In this document: positions 8,783 through 17,619 of the stretch, in pieces
Position numbering within the stretch: position 1 is the stretch's first letter
Layout: each line of letters begins with the position of its first letter
DNA from: Roseivirga sp. UBA6061
GTDB lineage: Bacteria > Bacteroidota > Bacteroidia > Cytophagales > Cyclobacteriaceae
DNA length: 64,000 nt
Assembly: GCA_002427745.1 (NCBI GenBank)
Contig: DIYF01000156.1
Location: 160,815 to 224,814, forward strand
Direction of reading: 5' to 3'
The notes under the pieces: model-generated
Seen by the model: only the letters and a program-made list of their open reading frames with translations
What the model was told of the DNA's origin: nothing
Databases searched by the model: none
Program-made: the position numbers and the translations under genes

Positions 8783-9778
8783 ATGAAAAGATTATTCCCT
8801 GTTTTTCTCCTTGTCCTGTTCTCAACCTTTGCCTTCAGAGCACAAGCCCAGGTATATAAAGCAAATGAACCGCTGGCGCATACCTATTCTATCGTGGCAC
8901 GTGATGCTCAAACCGGAGAAATGGCAGTAGGGGTACAGTCACACTGGTTTTCAGTAGGCACCTCCGTTTCCTGGGGTGAAGCCGGGGTGGGCGTTGTGGC
9001 TACCCAGTCGTTTACCAACAAGTCTTTTGGGTTGCGGGGCCTGGCCCTGCTAAAAGAAGGCAAGACCGCTCAGGAGGCACTGGATATTCTATTGAGCGAT
9101 GACCCCGGAAAGGGAGTGAGGCAGGTGGCCATTCTCGACTCAAATGGTGGAGTGGCTGCTCACACCGGAGTACAGTGCATCCAGTTTGCGGGAGATCAGC
9201 AAGGCGTCAATTACTCGGTACAGGCGAATATGATGCTGAACAGTACCGTATGGAGTGCCATGGCCAAAGCCTTTGATGACAGTGAAGGCAAGCCCCTGGC
9301 TGAGCGGGTATTGCTGGCCCTGGAAGCAGCCGAAGCACAGGGAGGCGATATAAGAGGGCGTCAGTCTGCGGCTCTGATGGTAGTGGAGGGAGAAAGATCT
9401 GATGAGCCCTGGAATAATTACAAGATTAATCTGCGGGTAGATGACAGCGCTGCACCACTGCCCGAACTGCGAAGACTCTACAATGTGAAGCTGGCTTATG
9501 AGCATATGAATGCCGGTGATGTGGCAGTTGAAAACGGAGATATGCCTGAGGCGCTTGAGGAGTATGGAGCTGCTGAAGAAATGTTTCCGGATAACCTTGA
9601 AATGAAATACTGGAAAGCGGTAGCACTTGCCAATAACAACAGACTGGAAGAGGCGTTACCCATTTTCAAGGTAATATTCAGCAAAGACCAGAACTGGAAG
9701 GAGCTTTCAAAGCGCCTTGTACCACTGGGGTTCTTAGCCGTTACAGAAGATCAACTCGCAGAAATCCTTAAGCAGTAA
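8783..9778 (+). CDS. secreted DUF1028 protein with C-terminal TPR
   Basis: 331 residues from the ATG at 8783, chosen because it begins a clean signal peptide (MKRLFPVFLLVLF..AQAQ); an in-frame ATG 33 bases upstream lacks this. Residues about 28-215 match DUF1028, an Ntn-hydrolase-like family: HTYSIVARDAQTGEMAVGVQSHWFSVG, then GVVATQSFTN and ALMVVEGE. Residues about 235-310 form tetratricopeptide-like helices (AYEHMNAGDVAVENGDMPEAL, EEALPIF). The catalytic role of the family is not established. Convergent with the glycogen synthase gene, 10 bases apart. Confidence 0.85.
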   Translation: MKRLFPVFLLVLFSTFAFRAQAQVYKANEPLAHTYSIVARDAQTGEMAVGVQSHWFSVGTSVSWGEAGVGVVATQSFTNKSFGLRGLALLKEGKTAQEALDILLSDDPGKGVRQVAILDSNGGVAAHTGVQCIQFAGDQQGVNYSVQANMMLNSTVWSAMAKAFDDSEGKPLAERVLLALEAAEAQGGDIRGRQSAALMVVEGERSDEPWNNYKINLRVDDSAAPLPELRRLYNVKLAYEHMNAGDVAVENGDMPEALEEYGAAEEMFPDNLEMKYWKAVALANNNRLEEALPIFKVIFSKDQNWKELSKRLVPLGFLAVTEDQLAEILKQ

Positions 9779-9788
9779 AGCCTGTGAC

Positions 9789-11594
9789 TTATTGTGTGGC
9801 GATATCATATGTCTGATCATATTCTTCAGTCAGGTGAATCCAGTCAAACACCTTCGAGAAATCTTCCAGCTTGTTTCTCTGTATTTCGCGATAGCTCTGG
9901 CTGGTTTTTGAAAACTGAAGGAGCAGACGCCCCAGATCATTGATTACCTGCTCACGGTCTTTGCCTTTTCTCTTCAATACAAAGACACCGGTCTCATCAG
10001 GGTTGTCATTGAGATTTTCGATATAAGAGCCGAAACCTGAAAGATCTGAGGTGATCGTAGGCACGCCTCGTGCTATACACTCCAGCGGTGTGTATCCCCA
10101 GGGCTCGTAGTAACTGGGGAAGACTCCCAGGTGACAGCCTCTGACAAACTGAGAATATTCCATGCCAAACAGAGGATTGGAGGGAGAGATAAAATCGGGA
10201 TGGTAGACTACTTTGACCTTGTCCAGCGGACTGTTGAACAGGCTCTCCTTTCTCAGGTCATTTACAATCGGGTCACCATCACTATTCTTCAGGTTATGTG
10301 TTACGATATAAGGCCAGTTATCAGTCTTCCATGATTGAATGGCCCTGCGATAGCGCAGGCGCCAGTAATCAGTCATAAACTGATTAAGGTCAGGCAGGCG
10401 GTGATCCTCGGTGGAAGAAGCACCGGTAATGAATAGCTGATTGGAAATTTCTTTTTCAATCGATCCGCAGGTCTTGCGGATTTCTTCCAGCAGGGCCCGG
10501 GAGTGCAGCACATCCGGATTGATAGAGTGTACTTCGGCTTTGGTGATGAAGAACATGACCACGGTTACATCTACTTTCTCCTTAACCAGCCAGTAGTTCA
10601 GTCGCTTGAGCGCCTGAATGGTAATGTCAAACCCTTTATTCTCATGCTCATAGCGACCACTTGTAAAAAGGTATACGGTTTTGTTAAGGTCGAAAGGCTG
10701 CGAGTGGAAGAAGTGTCCCATGACAAAGTCATCGATTTTAGCCCTGTATTTATCGTGACGGAGATGAATTCTGTGGTGAGAAGAAAATCTCTCCAGATTA
10801 AGTCCATTGGGCGTAACATGATGAGGTTCTGTTCCCAGCAGGTGTTTGCACTCCTCAGCAGTGATCTGGCTGACTGTCGTGAAAGCATCTGCCCATTTGG
10901 CTCCCTGCTTTTCCAGTTGATGGATGCCGGGGATACCGAACTGCTGCGCCATGGCCTCGTCATTGATATGAGGCATCTGATTGTAAAAATCATTCGAGTT
11001 AACTGCGAGTACCCGGCCCAGTCGGGTAGCATGAGTAGTAAAGACGGTTTTGATGCCGGACTGATTCTTTTTCAGGCTAAGGATGGTACCACAGCACATC
11101 CACTCATGACCATGGAAAATGATACCTCGCCTGTCTTCCTTTTCCTCCAGGATTTTCAGGAACACATGCACCACATCGCACCATTGCAGTGATACATCAT
11201 AGAGTGAATCATCTGTGCCGACAGGGACACCAAAATGCTCAAAGTGTTTCTTCTTGATGTTTTGCAGGCGGTTGAAAGCCCCTTCCGGGTTGAGCAGAAC
11301 TGCCCTTGGGCGACCAGAAACCAGCCAGGTGCCATATTTGACCTCATAACCCATGTCTCTCATTTGGTTGACAGCCTTTCCTATGGGGGTGTCCACCTCA
11401 TTCAGGTCCTCGAATTCAATGTCAATACTGTCATTCACCAATGGGCCGATGAGACAATAGTTTTTGCCCCATTTCTCAAGGGTAGCCGGTAGCTTGGAGC
11501 GGATAACGGTGTAGATACCGCCCAGCTGATTACAGACTTCCCATGAGGCTTCCAGCAAGAGGTTATTTTCAAAGGTATTGGTCGAGGTTCCCAT
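9789..11594 (-). CDS. GT3-type glycogen synthase
   Basis: About 601 residues from the ATG at 11594-11592, preferred because the following LLEASWEVCNQLGGIYTV matches the family N terminus; an in-frame ATG 51 bases upstream is possible. The motifs are those of the eukaryote-like GT3 family: HGHEWMCCG, TTHATRLGR, a C-terminal YYEPWGYTPLECIARG with the E-X7-E pattern, and GVPTITSDLSGFG. It would elongate alpha-1,4-glucan from a nucleotide sugar. No other glycogen genes are adjacent; the GT3 form is known in several Bacteroidota. Confidence 0.92.
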   Translation of the reverse strand: MGTSTNTFENNLLLEASWEVCNQLGGIYTVIRSKLPATLEKWGKNYCLIGPLVNDSIDIEFEDLNEVDTPIGKAVNQMRDMGYEVKYGTWLVSGRPRAVLLNPEGAFNRLQNIKKKHFEHFGVPVGTDDSLYDVSLQWCDVVHVFLKILEEKEDRRGIIFHGHEWMCCGTILSLKKNQSGIKTVFTTHATRLGRVLAVNSNDFYNQMPHINDEAMAQQFGIPGIHQLEKQGAKWADAFTTVSQITAEECKHLLGTEPHHVTPNGLNLERFSSHHRIHLRHDKYRAKIDDFVMGHFFHSQPFDLNKTVYLFTSGRYEHENKGFDITIQALKRLNYWLVKEKVDVTVVMFFITKAEVHSINPDVLHSRALLEEIRKTCGSIEKEISNQLFITGASSTEDHRLPDLNQFMTDYWRLRYRRAIQSWKTDNWPYIVTHNLKNSDGDPIVNDLRKESLFNSPLDKVKVVYHPDFISPSNPLFGMEYSQFVRGCHLGVFPSYYEPWGYTPLECIARGVPTITSDLSGFGSYIENLNDNPDETGVFVLKRKGKDREQVINDLGRLLLQFSKTSQSYREIQRNKLEDFSKVFDWIHLTEEYDQTYDIATQ

Positions 11595-11823
11595 GCTCTT
11601 CAGTTTACTTGCGATTAAGATATCGGAAAGCGACACGAATGACAATCGCCTTCGGTTAATTATTTGTGCTCATTAAGAAATAATGAAAGGGAGCGTTTAT
11701 CGAGGAAGGGAAGGAGTGTCCCAGACCCTGAAAACCGTTTGTTATCGTTGAGAGCTTACCCTTTTTTATAGTCGGTTTGAATTGGGCTGGAGGATTCTCT
11801 TTATTGGACACAAAGTCGAATTC

Positions 11824-12405
11824 ATGAAAATCAAAACAACATTACTCTTGCTGGTACTGCTTATGACACAGGTGGTCGTGGCTCAGGAAGATCAGGAAAA
11901 ACCTGAAAGTAAAAAGAGAGAGCCAAAGCCATGGGGCAACCCGCTGATAAAGAACTATGGCAGGATTCTGGACCTCGAAAATGTGGAGCTAAAACCCGAC
12001 CCGGACCGGGAGTATAAAATAGTCATAGAGCTGGTGCATGATATGAAGAAGCCCAAAAGACTCAATTTTTCAGCCAACAATATCGCCCGCCTGATCAACC
12101 TGCATGCTATTGGTGGAGTAAAACCGGAAAATCTCAAAGTCGCGGTGGTAGTTCACGCTCAGGCGACCAATTCTATGGTAAATCAGGAGGCCTATCAGAA
12201 GAAATATGATGTGGAAAGCCCCTATGTAGATTTTTATAAGGAGCTGGCAGAAGCCGGTGTTGACCTGGTGGTTTGTGGTCAGTCGCTTAACCTGTTTGGT
12301 CAAAAACCTGAAAATGTATTGCCGGGTGTTAAGGTTGCTACTTCCGCACTCACAGCAGTCAGTACTTACCAGCTAAAAGGCTACGCTTATTTTAAATGGG
12401 ACTAA
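11824..12405 (+). CDS. exported DsrE-like protein, copy 1
   Basis: 193 residues from the ATG at 11824, which starts a signal peptide (MKIKTTLLLLVLLMTQVVVAQ); an in-frame ATG 42 bases upstream is less likely. The mature protein is a DsrE/DsrF/TusD-like fold: YKIVIELVHD, NIARLINLHAIGGVKPENLKVAVVVHA, then the conserved cysteine in DLVVCGQSL and VATSALTAVSTYQLKGYAY. DsrE proteins relay sulfur through that cysteine; periplasmic members are of unknown function. A charged linker follows the signal peptide. The second copy is at 13229, beyond a tandem repeat array. Confidence 0.85.
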   Translation: MKIKTTLLLLVLLMTQVVVAQEDQEKPESKKREPKPWGNPLIKNYGRILDLENVELKPDPDREYKIVIELVHDMKKPKRLNFSANNIARLINLHAIGGVKPENLKVAVVVHAQATNSMVNQEAYQKKYDVESPYVDFYKELAEAGVDLVVCGQSLNLFGQKPENVLPGVKVATSALTAVSTYQLKGYAYFKWD

Positions 12406-12453
12406 GCCGGCAATTGGTTATGTGGTTAGTCAGGAAATAGTTACCGCCACTCT

Positions 12454-13140
12454 TAGTACCCCGTCAGACCAAAAGGTCAGACGGCTTCCCATAGGTACTC
12501 AACTTCAAAGCATGATTGCCTGATGGAAAGTCTCTGGGCTACTTGTCATTCCCGGCCCCGACCGGGAATCTCTGAGGTTTATGAGTAATTGCGTAATCTG
12601 AGTTGTGCTCTTTGTCTGTTATCGAGCCTCGCCACCGGGATTCACAATCAGGCCCGTCTGCCGGAGTCTGCCGGACAAGTTGGGGGTGACGTGCTGCGGT
12701 CCTTAGTGAAAGTGTACTCCGTCAGACCAAAAGGTCAGACGGTTTTCCGGAAGTACTCAACTTCAAAGCATGATGGCCTGATGGAAAGTTTCTGCGCTAC
12801 TTCTCGTTCCCGGCCCCGACCGGGAATCTCTCTAGATTCCGAGTAATTGCGTAATCTGAGTTGTGCTCTTTGTCTGTTATCGAGCCGTGCTACCGGGATT
12901 CACAATCAGGCCCGTCTGCCGGAGTCTGTCGGACAGGTTGGGGGTGACGTGCTGTGGTCCTTAGTGAAAGTGTACCCCGTCAGACCAAAAGGTCAGACGG
13001 TTTCCCAGAGGCACTTAACTTCAAAGCATGATTGCCTGATGGAAAGTCTCTGCGCTACATGTCATTCCCGGCCAAGACCGGGAATCTCCCTGGATTCCGA
13101 GTAATTGTGTGATCTGAATTATCCTCTTTGTATATGATCA
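12454..13140. repeat. 258-bp tandem repeat array, about 2.7 copies
   Basis: The block CCGTCAGACC AAAA GGTCAGACGG recurs at 12461, 12719 and 12977, exactly 258 bases apart, and the sequence between is very similar in each unit. Each unit has two hairpins: the CCGTCAGACC stem with a single A-A mismatch, and ATTCCCGG/CCGGGAAT with a six-base loop. The 822-bp gap between the two DsrE genes (12406-13228) is mostly this array. Reading frames that run through it (12589-12846, 12847-13104) are repeat translations rather than genes. Confidence 0.9.
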
Positions 13141-13228
13141 AATTGGTCTGCCGGCCTTCCTTCTAAGTTTCATTGATTTATTCTCTGGAAATGCTTCTAT
13201 TGGGCTCTGATCGATAAATCTTTTGAAA

Positions 13229-13771
13229 ATGAACAAAATCAAGTCTCTGGTACTCGTTATTACCCTTTTGGGAGCCTCACAAATTTCGCTGGCACAAGGA
13301 AGAATCAATCCGGCCATAGAAAGTTTCGGGGGGATTTTTGATGCACCCTATGCTACCGAAAAACCAGACCCCAATCAGCAGTACAAGATTGTCATTGATA
13401 TTGCCACCAATGATGGAGAACCAGACGAGATTGCTTATTCCTTATACAATGTAGCCCGGCTGATGAACCTGCATGTAATGGGCGGAGTACCCAAAGAGAA
13501 TATGCATGTGGTACTGGCTATACATGGGGGAGCGGCTTATTCGGTGATGAATAATGAAGAGTACAAAAAGAAGTATGATGTTGACAGTCCTTACCTTGAG
13601 CTTTTCAAAGAACTGAAAGAAGCCGGGGTACAAATGTTTGCCTGTTCACAGTCCCTTAAGGGCAGGGGCATCGATCACAAAAAAATGGTGCCTGAGGTGA
13701 GTGTGGCTACTTCTATGCTTACGGTTATGACTACCTATCAGCTAAAGGGCTATGCAGCGCTGAAGTTTTAA
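13229..13771 (+). CDS. exported DsrE-like protein, copy 2
   Basis: 180 residues from the ATG at 13229; a TTG six bases upstream is in frame but unnecessary. The signal peptide is MNKIKSLVLVITLLGASQISLAQ. The domain closely parallels copy 1: YKIVIDIATND, NVARLMNLHVMGGVPKENMHVVLAIHG, cysteine in VQMFACSQSL, and TSMLTVMTTYQLKGYAAL. Copies 1 and 2 are therefore diverged paralogues. It is followed after 55 bases by an AhpD-like gene on the same strand, a likely operon and a hint of a shared thiol or redox role. Confidence 0.87.
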   Translation: MNKIKSLVLVITLLGASQISLAQGRINPAIESFGGIFDAPYATEKPDPNQQYKIVIDIATNDGEPDEIAYSLYNVARLMNLHVMGGVPKENMHVVLAIHGGAAYSVMNNEEYKKKYDVDSPYLELFKELKEAGVQMFACSQSLKGRGIDHKKMVPEVSVATSMLTVMTTYQLKGYAALKF

Positions 13772-13826
13772 TGAAAAGTGGGTAATGAAGGCTGGATTGT
13801 ATCATTATAAGACTTAATAACAGTTT

Positions 13827-14432
13827 ATGAGCTGGATCAAAACAATACCATTTGAGGAAGCCAAAGGCAAGCTAAAGCAACTCTATGAGCGCGTGAAGGG
13901 GCCTGACAATAATGTGGATAACATTATGATGGTCCATAGCCTCAGGCCACATTCCATGGAGGGACATATGCACATCTACAAGTATGTGCTCCATCATAAT
14001 GGCAATACTTTTCCGAAATGGTATCTCGAGACAATTGGTGTCTATGTAAGTATCCTAAATGATTGCAGCTACTGTGTAGAGCATCACTATCATGGCATGA
14101 GAAGATTGGTAGCCGATGAGGACCGTTCACTGGCGGTAAGGAAGGCACTTGAGGCTCGCACACCTGAGTCGGTGTTTAGTGGTAAGGAATTGGCACTCCT
14201 GCAATATGCAGAGAAACTGACACTGACCCCTGCCGCGATGAATGCTGCTGATCTTGATATACTGAGAGCTGAAGGCGCAGATGACGGTGAGATACTGGAG
14301 GTCAACCAGGTAACCAGCTACTTTTGCTATGCCAACCGCACGGTTCTGGGACTGGGTGTGAATACCGATGGCGATATCATTGGTCTTTCACCCAACGAAA
14401 ATGACGATCCGGACAACTGGAATCACTCTTGA
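13827..14432 (+). CDS. carboxymuconolactone decarboxylase/AhpD-like, peroxidase-related protein
   Basis: 201 residues, all-helical. The key element is NDCSYCVEHHYHGMRRL near residues 77-94: a CxxC pair followed by histidine, the redox centre of AhpD-like and peroxidase-related CMD proteins. The N-terminal MSWIKTIPFEEAKGKLKQLYERV and the 185-200 residue length fit the uncharacterised peroxidase-related enzyme subfamily. It probably acts in thiol-dependent peroxide defence. It follows DsrE copy 2, and the next gene is convergent with a 5-base gap. Confidence 0.85.
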   Translation: MSWIKTIPFEEAKGKLKQLYERVKGPDNNVDNIMMVHSLRPHSMEGHMHIYKYVLHHNGNTFPKWYLETIGVYVSILNDCSYCVEHHYHGMRRLVADEDRSLAVRKALEARTPESVFSGKELALLQYAEKLTLTPAAMNAADLDILRAEGADDGEILEVNQVTSYFCYANRTVLGLGVNTDGDIIGLSPNENDDPDNWNHS

Positions 14433-14437
14433 TCTCA

Positions 14438-15475
14438 TCAGAAACGATTGATCACCTGTACACCAATTCCCTGAAACTTATTCATTTCGGGTAAGCGCTT
14501 TGCTCCCTCTTCTAGCGAAATCAGCTCACCAATCAGTTTGGCAGGCTGCAGCTTTTCGGTACGAATCATCTCCATCATTTCAGGATAGGCATGGGCCTGC
14601 ATACCATGGCTGCCAATGATTTCCAGCTCATTGGCAACTACCAGGTGCATGGGGATTTGAGGCAGGTAGTCTTCCCCTGCCATAAGTCCTACCTGAATGT
14701 GTTTTCCCAGCTTTCTCAGGTTAGCCACTGAGTTAAAGCAGGTAACCTTGCTGCCCAGGGCATCTACAGAAAGGTGTGCGCCACCCTGGGAAAGCTGCTT
14801 CACGGCTTCAACGACATCCGTTTTAGCGGTATTGATGGTATGCTGAGCTCCGATCATTTCGGCAAACTTCAGCTTTTCATCATCTATATCTATGGCAATT
14901 ACCTGGGCACCCATGGCCTCTGCAATCATGATGGCCGATAAACCCACGCCACCGCAGCCATGCACTGCTACCCATTGACCTCCGGAAACCTTTCCCTGAT
15001 GTACCACGGCCCTGTAAGAAGTAATAAAGCGACAACCCAGGCTGGCCGCTGTTTCAAAGCTTACTTCGTCTGGTAAGTGCACCAGATTGGTGTCGGCATA
15101 GTGAATGTTTACATACTCGGCAAAACTACCCCAGTGGGTAAAGCCCGGCTGAAACTGATGATCGCAGACCTGTTGATTGCCGGAAGCACATTGAGCGCAT
15201 TTACCGCAACCGCTGACGAAAGGTACTGTTACGCGATCTCCCTCTTTGAAACCTGAGATGCCTTTTCCGGTGGCAACGATAGTACCGGCCAGTTCATGTC
15301 CCGGCACATGGGGTAATTCGATATCCACATCATGCCCCATCCAGCCATGCCAGTCAGAGCGACAGAGGCCTGTTGCTTCCACTTTCAATACCACAGAACC
15401 CTCAACCGGGGTCGGGTCATTGAGGTTTTCTATGGTGATGTCTCCCTGAAATTTTGAATAGTAAGCCGCTTTCAT
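14438..15475 (-). CDS. zinc-dependent alcohol dehydrogenase (MDR family)
   Basis: 345 residues. Catalytic zinc ligands are C38 (GLCRSDWHG), H60 (GHE, with E61) and C148 (GCRF). The structural zinc site is complete: C90, C93, C96 and C104. The Rossmann dinucleotide site is [11 protein letters not shown], followed about 20 residues on by [10 protein letters not shown] with an aspartate that indicates NAD over NADP. It oxidises alcohols or reduces aldehydes; the exact substrate is not evident. Stands alone. Confidence 0.92.
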   Translation of the reverse strand: MKAAYYSKFQGDITIENLNDPTPVEGSVVLKVEATGLCRSDWHGWMGHDVDIELPHVPGHELAGTIVATGKGISGFKEGDRVTVPFVSGCGKCAQCASGNQQVCDHQFQPGFTHWGSFAEYVNIHYADTNLVHLPDEVSFETAASLGCRFITSYRAVVHQGKVSGGQWVAVHGCGGVGLSAIMIAEAMGAQVIAIDIDDEKLKFAEMIGAQHTINTAKTDVVEAVKQLSQGGAHLSVDALGSKVTCFNSVANLRKLGKHIQVGLMAGEDYLPQIPMHLVVANELEIIGSHGMQAHAYPEMMEMIRTEKLQPAKLIGELISLEEGAKRLPEMNKFQGIGVQVINRF

Positions 15476-15565
15476 TGGTATATCTCCGTCACAGTTCGTT
15501 GCGATAAATATATCCCGATTCTGTCAGGCTTTCCAGAAATGACGAACCTTATTGATCTGTAATTG

Positions 15566-16255
15566 TCATTGAAGCAACTTCAGCTCATTTTCAATGCTGG
15601 CAATCAGGGCCTTCACATCTTTATCAGCCGCAAGTAAGCCGTAATAAAGCCCGGTGTTGTTGTCCTTGCTGATTTTGAAGTTTCGAATGAGAAGCGGATC
15701 GTCCAGAAGTGTATTGTAGTCGATGGGAACTGCTACCCGGGCATACCTGAATTCTTTAATGTTTTCCAGTATCCAGGGAGTCCAGTAGGTTTTGAATTCA
15801 AATTCCACATCTCCCATTTGTTGTACTACTTTAGGGTGCATGTATTCATAGTATTCCACCAGGTCGCGCCTCAGTTTTTGATTCTGAATCAGGGTAATAT
15901 CTGTAGACTTCAGTGTCTGATACCCTGCACTGATAAAAGAAATACGTGGAAACATCAATACCTGCGCCAGAACTTTGCTGATTGAATCGGAATAGGGTTT
16001 CTGATTGGAAAGCCTTGCTTCCAGATAGTCAACACCATCCATCAGCCTTTGCGTATTGGCAAGAGATTTATTGAGGAGGATGGAATCTTCAAGTAAGTCA
16101 GTCCTGATCTCTTGCAAGATCAGGAGCTGAGACTTGTCTTTCTTTTGTTGTTGATTCCAGTTGTCGAAAGCGACCGCCAGGCTAATCCCCATAAAAATGA
16201 GTGTTATTTCTCCCAGCGCATACTTCCAGTTGAGTTTGAGTTTTGACTGTGACAC
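15566..16255 (-). CDS. DUF6090-like single-pass membrane protein
   Basis: 229 residues. A hydrophobic helix near residues 12-28 (YALGEITLIFMGISLAVAF) is followed by DNWNQQQKKDKSQLLILQEIRTDLLEDSILL, the typical opening of DUF6090 proteins of Bacteroidota. The rest is helical and charged, with no catalytic motif. Function is unknown. A large hairpin lies 48 bases upstream of its start. Confidence 0.8.
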   Translation of the reverse strand: MSQSKLKLNWKYALGEITLIFMGISLAVAFDNWNQQQKKDKSQLLILQEIRTDLLEDSILLNKSLANTQRLMDGVDYLEARLSNQKPYSDSISKVLAQVLMFPRISFISAGYQTLKSTDITLIQNQKLRRDLVEYYEYMHPKVVQQMGDVEFEFKTYWTPWILENIKEFRYARVAVPIDYNTLLDDPLLIRNFKISKDNNTGLYYGLLAADKDVKALIASIENELKLLQ

Positions 16256-16302
16256 GGTTGATTGTTGTTCATAATATTTTGAGTAGATCTTTAGTTTTTA
16301 GT

Positions 16303-16339
16303 CCGGGTCATGCAGTAGAATATCTACTACATGATCCGG
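16303..16339. repeat. 17-bp-arm hairpin upstream of the DUF6090-like gene
   Basis: The arms CCGGGTCATGCAGTAGA (16303-16319) and TCTACTACATGATCCGG (16323-16339) pair with two non-Watson-Crick positions and a three-base loop. It lies 48 bases upstream of the start of the leftward gene and is not followed by a T run on either strand, so it does not look like an intrinsic terminator. Confidence 0.75.
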
Positions 16340-16516
16340 GTAACGTACGCCTGACCAGGGCGTTTTGTAACACTTGGCTTCCTTGACCAGAGGATGCATG
16401 CTACAGGTGATTATACGGGCTGATATGGTGCAAAGGATGTTGATTTGTCATGAATCGGGCATTCTCTGTACCGAGTTGGGATGAGGACGAACTGTATCAA
16501 GCTTTTGCGGAGAAAG

Positions 16517-17452
16517 CTACTGATCGGAATGCAGCCACTGAATACTATTGCCATAATTGTCCTGAATCATAAAATAGCGGTCGAAGGCCATGGATTTTTG
16601 CTCAGTCAGGTCGAAGTCAAAAATGATCCCTGCATCTTTCAGCGACTGATAAGGTGTTTGAATGTCTTCAACTGCAAATGATAGCTTTCTGATTCCCTGA
16701 ACCTTTGACAGACTCACATCACCAGGCAGGTCCATGCTGTCGATATGCTGGTAACTTCCGAATTCACCCAGTTCCAGAACAAAGCCGTCCTTATCCAGAA
16801 TGGCGCGTTCGTTATCGGGCTCTGGTACATGGTGGATGAGCCGGGCGCCCAGGTGTTTTTCGTACCAGCTAATGGAAGCATTGATATCCGGAGAACTGAC
16901 GGCCATCAGAAAAGGCCTGAGCGCTTCTTGTGGTGTCGGTTGTCCTTCTTTGAGAGAAAAGAACTGTACATAATTACCATCCGGGTCTTCTATAAGAAAG
17001 TATCGGTCCGGCCAGGTATAGCCCTCTGTAAGAGGAGGGAGCGCAGCCAGGGGCGCTACCATTTTAACAGATGTTCTGGTGGACAAACTTTCATACAGCG
17101 CCTCAATATCTCTCGCCTGGAACCCCATCTTGAAAAAGCCATCTATCTCAAAATAGCCCTGCGGAAAAATAGAGAAATCCCGGCTGATTCCATCTGCAAA
17201 TTCAACCAGTTCAAGAAAGAAATCTCCCTGGTGCATCATGCCGACTGAAAGTCCGTAATCTGAAAAATGCATGATAGTGTCCCGCTGAAAGAACAGGTGC
17301 CGGGTATACCAGTCCATGGAACGGTCGATGTCATTTACGGTTAAAGCAAAAATGGCTGGCCTGTACTTATTGGTACTGTCATTTTGAGGACTGCATTGTA
17401 TCAGGCCAAGTCCTAAAACACTGAGCACCAGAAATCTTTTTCCGAAATGCAT
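16517..17452 (-). CDS. lipoprotein with two VOC (glyoxalase-fold) domains
   Basis: 311 residues. The signal peptide ends in lipobox LIQC (Cys20), giving an anchored envelope protein. Two VOC domains follow: residues about 33-168 (FALTVNDIDRSMDWYTRHLFFQRDT ... DRYFLIEDPDGNYVQFF) and about 180-308 (MAVSSPDINASISWYEKHLGAR ... DRYFMIQDNYGNSIQWL). Both end in the DPDGN/DNYGN strand, but a full metal-ligand set is not plain, so enzymatic activity is uncertain. Exported VOC lipoproteins are unusual. Confidence 0.87.
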   Translation of the reverse strand: MHFGKRFLVLSVLGLGLIQCSPQNDSTNKYRPAIFALTVNDIDRSMDWYTRHLFFQRDTIMHFSDYGLSVGMMHQGDFFLELVEFADGISRDFSIFPQGYFEIDGFFKMGFQARDIEALYESLSTRTSVKMVAPLAALPPLTEGYTWPDRYFLIEDPDGNYVQFFSLKEGQPTPQEALRPFLMAVSSPDINASISWYEKHLGARLIHHVPEPDNERAILDKDGFVLELGEFGSYQHIDSMDLPGDVSLSKVQGIRKLSFAVEDIQTPYQSLKDAGIIFDFDLTEQKSMAFDRYFMIQDNYGNSIQWLHSDQ

Positions 17453-17619
17453 GATCTAAAATACAGGATTCAGGGGCCTGATGACAGGGCAGCAGGGTAC
17501 ATCTCGGCCAACGGTCACTCAAGTCATGCGGACAGATATTGAGACCCGATAAAAGTAAAAATCTGAACCACAGAGTAGATAAACGGTTTTGTGATTAACT
17601 TCACGCAAAATTTCAACCC

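Noticed and set aside
10503..11192. 229-codon frame opposite to glycogen synthase
   Set aside because: It lies entirely antisense to a strongly conserved gene and its product shows no family motif.
12589..13104. Two consecutive 85-codon reading frames with near-identical products
   Set aside because: They begin at matching points of the 258-bp repeat and translate the repeat itself; starts and stops coincide with unit boundaries and the hairpins, so this is not a gene pair.
12454..13140. CRISPR array
   Set aside because: The 258-bp units are far too long, there are no short repeats with unique spacers and no cas genes nearby.
16303..16339. Intrinsic terminator reading of the 17-bp-arm hairpin
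   Set aside because: Neither strand has a T run after the stem.
16745..17248. 167-codon plus-strand frame inside the VOC lipoprotein gene
   Set aside because: Antisense to a two-domain conserved gene, no independent support.
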